Below are positions 59,307 to 64,000 of a stretch of 64,000 bases of DNA, in pieces. This DNA comes from Roseibium sp. MMSF_3544 (GTDB lineage Bacteria; Pseudomonadota; Alphaproteobacteria; Rhizobiales; Stappiaceae). Under the pieces are notes generated by a model. That model ran no database searches. It had not been told where the DNA came from and was given only the letters and a program-made list of their open reading frames with translations. The stretch covers positions 310,001-374,000 of the forward strand of contig NZ_JASHKA010000004.1 in NCBI RefSeq assembly GCF_030732845.1, read 5' to 3'. The first letter of the stretch is position 1; each line of letters starts with the position of its first letter. Both the position numbers and the translations under genes were made by a program.

Positions 59307-61049
59307 ATGAGCTTCCTTTATTCCTTTCTCAATTTCTTCCGGCCGCAGCTGATCAACGGCTCAGATCAGGGTGAGCTTCTCTTCGGGGGCTTCGCCTCCG
59401 ATTTCATTTTCGGTAATGGCGGCAATGACAAGATATTCGGCGGCTTTGGCAATGACTTTCTTTTCGGCGGTCACGGCAATGACAAGATCTTTGGCGGCTT
59501 CGGCCACGATCTCATGTTCGGCGGCAAGGGTAATGACAAGATCTCCGGCGGCTTCGGCAATGACTTTGCCTTCGGTGGAATTGGAAATGACAAGATTTCG
59601 GGCGGCCACGGCAACGACGACCTGAATGGCGGAGACGGCGAAGACACCCTGCGCGGCGGCAAAGGCGACGATCGCCTCGTCGGCAACAAGGGCAACGACC
59701 GGATGTTCGGCGGCGCCGGCGACGATCTTCTGGTCTGGAACAATGGCGACGGATCCGATCTCATGAACGGCGGCCGCGGCTATGATCGCGTCCAGGTGAA
59801 CTTCGACACCGATCTCGTCAATGACGATCTCCAGAACAAGGATGTCGCCGAGTTCTCTGTAACGCCTTACGGCATCCAGTTCGCGCGGGTTGAACTGAAC
59901 GACCAGAACATCAACGGTCTGTTCCAGCTCGACATTCGCAAGACCGAGGTTCTGGAGACCAATTTCGGCGGGGGCGACGACACCGCGCAGATCGTTGACA
60001 CGGTTCTTCAGGAAATCAAACTCGACCTCGATGGTGGCGACGGCATCGACACTCTGGACCTGTCCAGAGCCGCCGAAGCCGTCAATGTCGACCTTGCTGC
60101 GGGCACCGTTGAGGATTCCAAGGCGGTCAACTTCGAGAATGTCATTGGCACGGAGTTCGATGACAAGATCGCCGGCGATGATCAGGACAATGTCATTTCC
60201 GGACTTGGCGGCGTCGACACGATCTACGGCCGCGGGGGCAACGACATCCTTGTCGCCAACAAGGGCAATGATTTCGTTTTCGGAGAAGACGGTGACGACT
60301 TGCTTGTGTGGAACAATGGCGACGGTTCGGACCTGATGGACGGGGGTGCCGACTATGACCGGGTTCAGGTGAACTTCAATACCGACCTCGTCAACGACGA
60401 TCTGCAGAACAAGGACGTCGCGGAGTTTTCCGTGACCCCGGATGGTGTGCAATTCGCGCGTGTCGAATTGAACGACCAGGCCGTCAACGGCCTGTTCCAA
60501 CTCGACATCCGTGACACGGAAGCCCTTGAGACCAACTTCGGAGGCGGCGATGACATCGCGCAGATCGTCGACACGGTTCTTGAGGAAATCAAACTCGACC
60601 TGGATGGCGGCGACGGCATTGACACCCTGGATCTGTCCAGAGCTTCCGAAGGCGTCAACGTCGATCTGAGTGCCGGTACACTGGGCAACGGCTCCACTGC
60701 CGTCAATTTCGAGAATGTCACAGGGACCGACTTCAACGACGTCATCTCGGGTGACGATCAGGACAACGTGATCCAAAGCGGCTCAGGTTTCGACATTCTG
60801 TCCGGCGGTGCCGGGGCCGATACGTTCGTTTTCGCGCAGGACGATACGGGGGTCAAAATCATCACCGACTTCGAAGTCGGCGTTGACAGCCTTCTTTTCG
60901 TTACCGAAGCCGGCCTGACCGCCGCCGACCTGGTGGATCAGCTGACACAGATCGGCGACGATGTGCAGCTTGATGTCAATGGCAAGCTTCTGACGTTCGA
61001 GAACGCATTGGTCGAAGACTTCAGCGCGAACGCCTTCCTTTTTGCCTAG
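59307..61049 (+). CDS. RTX calcium-binding repeat protein, probable type I secretion substrate
   Basis: A 580-residue acidic protein with no N-terminal signal peptide. Residues 25-140 hold about a dozen RTX nonapeptides of the GGxGNDxhF type (for example FGGFGNDFLFGGHGNDKIF). Residues 139 onward contain a 191-residue tandem duplication, each copy opening DDLLVWNNGDGSDLM. The last 60 residues (DSLLFVTEAGLTAADLV to SANAFLFA) look like an uncleaved type I secretion signal ending in hydrophobic residues. There is no enzymatic domain. Such proteins bind Ca2+ outside the cell and act as adhesins or surface-layer components; the role here is inferred. GGAGA precedes the ATG, and no hlyBD-like export genes are adjacent. 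Confidence 0.85.
   Translation: MSFLYSFLNFFRPQLINGSDQGELLFGGFASDFIFGNGGNDKIFGGFGNDFLFGGHGNDKIFGGFGHDLMFGGKGNDKISGGFGNDFAFGGIGNDKISGGHGNDDLNGGDGEDTLRGGKGDDRLVGNKGNDRMFGGAGDDLLVWNNGDGSDLMNGGRGYDRVQVNFDTDLVNDDLQNKDVAEFSVTPYGIQFARVELNDQNINGLFQLDIRKTEVLETNFGGGDDTAQIVDTVLQEIKLDLDGGDGIDTLDLSRAAEAVNVDLAAGTVEDSKAVNFENVIGTEFDDKIAGDDQDNVISGLGGVDTIYGRGGNDILVANKGNDFVFGEDGDDLLVWNNGDGSDLMDGGADYDRVQVNFNTDLVNDDLQNKDVAEFSVTPDGVQFARVELNDQAVNGLFQLDIRDTEALETNFGGGDDIAQIVDTVLEEIKLDLDGGDGIDTLDLSRASEGVNVDLSAGTLGNGSTAVNFENVTGTDFNDVISGDDQDNVIQSGSGFDILSGGAGADTFVFAQDDTGVKIITDFEVGVDSLLFVTEAGLTAADLVDQLTQIGDDVQLDVNGKLLTFENALVEDFSANAFLFA
59721..60293 (+). repeat. first copy of the 573-bp tandem repeat in the RTX gene
   Basis: Encodes residues 139-329. 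The repeat opens with GACGATCTTCTGGTCTGGAA, and the second copy begins exactly 573 bp later at 60294. Confidence 0.8.
60294..60780 (+). repeat. second, slightly shorter copy of the RTX-gene repeat
   Basis: Encodes residues from 330 on. It shares long near-identical protein stretches with copy one (VNDDLQNKDVAEFSVTP, FARVELNDQ, NGLFQLDIR). Synonymous differences are scattered through the DNA, so the duplication is old or under protein-level selection. Confidence 0.75.
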
Positions 61050-61408
61050 CAGTTGCATTGCCAAGGCTCCTCATGCATCCCGCCGGTCCTTCAGGCCGGC
61101 GGGATTTTTCTGCCCCATCGCCGCCTCCCGCTGCACAACAACCGCCTACGGCTCCCAGCCGGGTGCGCCATCGGGAAAGGATTCTCAAACGAGAGCTGTT
61201 TGAACGCCAAATTTGTGCATATGAGCAAAGAAGCATCCGTTGGTTGTGACGCCCGTCATAAGTCTTTGCCCCGACAAGCCTTCACCTTGAGAGCAGGTTC
61301 TGCGGAAGACCGTGGAACGCCGGATCTTTAAACCACAGGAACCCGTGAGCGCCGGTGCTTTGTGCCGCCGGTGAACGCTCGTTCCATGCTTGAGGCTCGA
61401 TAGCTTTG
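61050..61408. other. region between the RTX gene and the ECF sigma gene
   Basis: A 359-bp stretch that starts with the RTX terminator and ends before the sigma factor ATG. An inverted repeat GAACG-CT-CGTTC lies at 61373-61384, 25 bases before that ATG, and may be part of the sigma gene's control region. I see no gene. Confidence 0.45.
61077..61109 (+). terminator. rho-independent terminator of the RTX gene
   Basis: ATCCCGCCGG and CCGGCGGGAT form a ten-base perfect stem with a nine-base loop, followed by TTTT, 28 bases after the stop. Confidence 0.8.
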
Positions 61409-62008
61409 ATGGGAAACACCGTTTCTTTTGAAAATGACAGCGCGCGCGCTGACCGTCCGGATGATGTTCAGCTTCTGACGGCCGTGACGAATGGCGACGA
61501 ACGGGCGTTCAAGACAATTCATCAAAGACATTTCGTGAAGCTAGCGTCATTCGCGCACCGATTGACCGGCGACCACGCGGCGGCGGAGGAAGTCGCCAAT
61601 GACACTTTTCTGGTGATTTGGCGATCGTCCGCAAGCTTTCAAAAGCGGTCGAAGGTATCGACCTGGATGTTCGGTATCGCTTACCGGATCGCGAAGAAAA
61701 AGCGGCAGAAACTTGCCCGGCACAAATTGGATCTCGATATCGACACCTGCGCGATCAGCGACACGCGAGACATGGCCGCACGTGCGATCCAAAGGCGCGA
61801 TATTCTCAAGGCGCTTGAACAATTGAAGCCGGAACTGCGGGCGGTCATAGAGCTCACCTATTTCCAGGGCTACATTTATTCCGAAATTGCCGAAATGCTT
61901 GAATGTCCGGTGGGAACAGTCAAAACGCGGATTTTGAGAGCCAGACAGCAACTGAGACATCTTCTCTGCGAAGACCCCGCACAGCCACCCTTGCGTCGCG
62001 CAGCCTGA
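61409..62008 (+). CDS. ECF-type RNA polymerase sigma factor
   Basis: A 199-residue sigma-70-family factor of the ECF type. Region 2 covers about residues 25-95 (AFKTIHQRHFVKLASFAHRL, EEVANDTFLVIWRSS). Region 4 covers about 130-185 (LRAVIELTYFQGYIYSEIAEMLECPVGTVKTRILRAR). The ATG at 61409 is preferred over a TTG at 61406; GAGG lies some 16 bases upstream, so the ribosome site is poor. No anti-sigma factor follows; the next gene is convergent. ECF factors usually respond to envelope or oxidative signals, and the RTX gene upstream is a possible target, which is a guess. Confidence 0.88.
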   Translation: MGNTVSFENDSARADRPDDVQLLTAVTNGDERAFKTIHQRHFVKLASFAHRLTGDHAAAEEVANDTFLVIWRSSASFQKRSKVSTWMFGIAYRIAKKKRQKLARHKLDLDIDTCAISDTRDMAARAIQRRDILKALEQLKPELRAVIELTYFQGYIYSEIAEMLECPVGTVKTRILRARQQLRHLLCEDPAQPPLRRAA

Positions 62009-62083
62009 TGCAAACTGTCTGGCCCGATTGTGATCTTTCATGGACCGCCCAGGCGCTTCTGCCGGACCGGGAATCAGCGTTCT

Positions 62084-63082
62084 TTAGGCGCTCAAGCGGT
62101 CTCCAGATGCGTCGAAGTAGTAGGACTTTCCTTCGGAAATCGCGAAGTTGAGCTCCCTGCCCGGCTCGATGGCATGTTGACCGAACAGTCGCGCCGTGAG
62201 CTGGTTCCCTTTGACCATTGCAATGACATTGGTGTCGCCGCCAAGCTCCTCGACATGCTCCACAGTTGCACTCAGTTCGCCGTTCTCTGACAGAAACAGG
62301 TCTTCCGGACGCACCCCAAGGGTCCGCTCGTCACCTTCCCTAACGAGGCCGGCTGGCAAGAAATTCATGGCCGGTGACCCGAGAAAGCCGGCAACGAACC
62401 GGTTGACCGGGTTGTTGTAAAGCTCCATCGGACTGCCGATCTGCTCGACGCGGCCGTCTCTCAAGACAACGATCTTGTCTGCGAGGGTCATGGCCTCGGA
62501 CTGGTCGTGCGTGACGTAAATCATCGAGGCTTCCAGCTGACGGTGCAGCTTCGCGATCTCGAGCCTCGTGTTCATTCTGAGCGCTGCGTCCAGATTGGAC
62601 AACGGCTCGTCAAACAGGAACAGCTTCGGGTGGCGCACGATCGCCCTGCCAATCGCGACCCTCTGGCGCTGGCCGCCCGAAAGCTCTGACGGATAACGAT
62701 CGAGATACTCCTCGAGATTGAGCATGCGGGTGGCTTCGGTGATGCGCTGCTCGATAACGTCCTTGCTTTGCCGCTCCTGTTTCAGCGCGAGCGACATGTT
62801 GCCCCTGACGTTCAAATGCGGGTAGAGCGCATAACTTTGAAACACCATGGCAATGCCGCGCTTGGAAGGCGGCGTGAGATTGACGTGTTCGCCGCCAATG
62901 TGCACATCGCCCGACGTCACGTCCTCAAGACCTGCGATCACGCGAAGCAATGTCGACTTCCCGCACCCCGATGGTCCGACGAAAACGACAAACTCACCGT
63001 CTTCGACCTCGAGATTGACGTCCTTGAGAACATGAACGGGGCCGAAGGACTTGTTGACGTTTTGCAGAGTGAGCGCCGTCAT
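62084..63082 (-). CDS. sugar ABC transporter ATP-binding protein (MalK/UgpC type)
   Basis: A 332-residue ABC ATPase of the carbohydrate uptake CUT1 family. Walker A is GPSGCGKST, the Q-loop region MVFQSYALYPHLNV, the signature LSGGQRQRVAIGRAI and Walker B LFLFDEPLSNLD. The C-terminal 95 residues form the MalK-type regulatory OB domain (LGVRPEDLFL). It overlaps the upstream Gfo/Idh/MocA gene by four bases. The permeases and binding protein are probably encoded beyond the right edge. The substrate is a sugar, polyol or glycerol-phosphate-like compound. Confidence 0.9.
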   Translation of the reverse strand: MTALTLQNVNKSFGPVHVLKDVNLEVEDGEFVVFVGPSGCGKSTLLRVIAGLEDVTSGDVHIGGEHVNLTPPSKRGIAMVFQSYALYPHLNVRGNMSLALKQERQSKDVIEQRITEATRMLNLEEYLDRYPSELSGGQRQRVAIGRAIVRHPKLFLFDEPLSNLDAALRMNTRLEIAKLHRQLEASMIYVTHDQSEAMTLADKIVVLRDGRVEQIGSPMELYNNPVNRFVAGFLGSPAMNFLPAGLVREGDERTLGVRPEDLFLSENGELSATVEHVEELGGDTNVIAMVKGNQLTARLFGQHAIEPGRELNFAISEGKSYYFDASGDRLSA

Positions 63083-64000
63083 GGCGTTGGCTCCTTTAGT
63101 GAGACCGGCTGGCCGGTGCGGACGCTCTCGTCGGCTGCAAGGCAGATCGCCAACGAGCGGACCGCATCCTGCATGTGACGGGAGAGATCGATATTTTCGG
63201 AAATGGCGCGCAGCATATATGCCTGTTCGGCGTCGCAGAGTTCCTGGTGCCCGGGCTCATCCGGCAGATCAATGCTGGTGTCACCGCCCGGCCGATGCAC
63301 CAGAAGGCCACCGACCTTAGTATGCCCATCGACATCGGCGGATGCGCCCTTGTTGCCCTCCACGATGGAGACCGACCCGGCCGGTGAGACGACATCCTTC
63401 ACGAAAAAAGCCGTCTCGGACATCATCGGGCCCCAACCAGCCTCATACCAGCCGACGGATCCGTCGTCGAAAAACACCTGGAAATGACCGTAATTATACA
63501 TGTCCGGCGCGATATCGTCGGAGAGCCGCAGCCCCATGCCGCTGACCTTGACCGGATTGGCGTCCGTTATCTGGCACCAGACATCAACATAATGAACACC
63601 GCAGTCGACGATTGGAGCCGTCGTCTCCATCAGCGCCTTGTGGGTTTCCCATTCGGCTCCCGAACTTTGCTGGTTGAGGTTCATGCGAAAGACATAGGGC
63701 CCGCCGAGCGCGCGCGCTTCCTCGATCAGCCTCACCCAGGACGGGTGGTGACGCAGGATGTAGCCGACCACCAGCTTCCTGTTCGTTTCCTCAGCGCAGG
63801 CGACGACGCGTCTTGCATCTTCAACAGACGTTGCAAGCGGTTTTTCGACAAAGACGTGCGCCCCGGCATACATGGCAGCGATCGCGTAGTCTGCGTGGCT
63901 GTCGGAATAGGTGGCAATCACCACCAGGTCCGGCGAAGTCTTTTCCAAGGCGACTTCGTAACTGGTGAACACGGGGTACGCGGCAAGCTCCGCATGTTCA
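63079..64000 (-). CDS. Gfo/Idh/MocA-family oxidoreductase (5' part missing)
   Basis: A partial oxidoreductase whose coding region continues past the right edge of the window, so the N-terminal Rossmann GxGxxG motif is not seen. The visible part has DLVVIATYSDSHADYAIAAMYAG and VFVEKPLATSVEDARR, the family EKP motif. A substrate domain follows with METTAPIVDCGVHYVDVWCQI, where the conserved His is in CGVHYVD. The GTG at 63972 is internal, because the frame is open to the edge. It overlaps the ABC ATPase ATG by four bases, so it belongs to a sugar or polyol catabolic operon. About 50-60 residues are probably missing. Confidence 0.85.
   Translation of the reverse strand, partial: EHAELAAYPVFTSYEVALEKTSPDLVVIATYSDSHADYAIAAMYAGAHVFVEKPLATSVEDARRVVACAEETNRKLVVGYILRHHPSWVRLIEEARALGGPYVFRMNLNQQSSGAEWETHKALMETTAPIVDCGVHYVDVWCQITDANPVKVSGMGLRLSDDIAPDMYNYGHFQVFFDDGSVGWYEAGWGPMMSETAFFVKDVVSPAGSVSIVEGNKGASADVDGHTKVGGLLVHRPGGDTSIDLPDEPGHQELCDAEQAYMLRAISENIDLSRHMQDAVRSLAICLAADESVRTGQPVSLKEPTP

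Noticed and set aside
59361-60776. A 471-codon open frame antisense to the RTX gene
   Set aside because: It is the mirror of Gly/Asp-rich repeat codons, which rarely give stops on the opposite strand; it has no start signal or family resemblance.
1-64000. CRISPR arrays, tRNA or rRNA genes, prophage or intact insertion sequences
   Set aside because: I found no regularly spaced repeats, cloverleaf-like sequences, rRNA stretches, transposase or phage structural genes on reading both strands.

Overview
The window reads as a piece of a free-living, probably marine alphaproteobacterial chromosome. It is moderately GC-rich and densely coded. Its transport is dominated by TRAP systems (one DctPQM and one TAXI type) plus a PhnCDE/PhoCDET importer. 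Regulators include LysR, GntR, AraC, RpiR and Lrp types. It carries EgtB/EgtD, sarcosine/dimethylglycine dehydrogenase and methanethiol-oxidase genes. This combination is typical of Rhodobacterales or Stappiaceae-like organisms (Roseibium/Labrenzia relatives), but the genus is an inference. I see no rRNA, tRNA, CRISPR array, prophage or intact insertion sequence.

Layout. 0.2-2.9 kb: ParA-like ATPase, lytic transglycosylase and a cysteine hydrolase. 2.9-8.1 kb: phnC-phnD-phnE1-phnE2 (minus) divergent from a phosphonate-associated hexapeptide transferase (plus), with an arrayed Pho box facing each way. 8.2-11 kb: small housekeeping/accessory genes (GFA, VOC, XRE, HD, STAS-like). 11-15.1 kb: a class V PLP enzyme, a class II amidotransferase and a SABATH-type methyltransferase, divergent from an Lrp regulator with an Lrp-like operator between. 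15.2-18.5 kb: envelope proteins.

18.6-26.4 kb is the most interesting block. A GntR regulator and a Gfo/Idh/MocA enzyme diverge from a translationally coupled SsuD-like flavin monooxygenase, an aldo-keto reductase and a flavin reductase, followed by a DctQ-DctM-DctP TRAP transporter. The three enzymes match the architecture of the sulfoquinovose monooxygenase (sulfo-SMO) pathway, here with a TRAP importer and possibly an NAD-dependent glycosidase. Next come AraC/PhyH dioxygenase, a Sel1-repeat protein, a di-heme MauG-like peroxidase and metG (26.4-31.8 kb). 32.5-34.7 kb is egtB-egtD (ergothioneine), followed by LysR and a Thermus/Rickettsia-type isocitrate dehydrogenase. 37.2-45.5 kb holds a LysE exporter, an FAD/GcvT demethylating dehydrogenase, an RpiR regulator and a TAXI-TRAP transporter with its universal stress protein.

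45.8-50 kb: GGDEF/EAL protein, periplasmic binding protein, LysR. 50.1-53.5 kb: a DddP-like M24 metalloenzyme and an SBP56 methanethiol oxidase with a small membrane protein, suggesting methylated-sulfur metabolism. 53.9-59.1 kb: YghU-type GST, cysteine hydrolase and pntAB. 59.3-62 kb: an RTX protein with a 191-residue tandem duplication and an ECF sigma factor without an adjacent anti-sigma gene. The right edge carries a MalK/UgpC-type ATPase and a Gfo/Idh/MocA gene cut by the window end.
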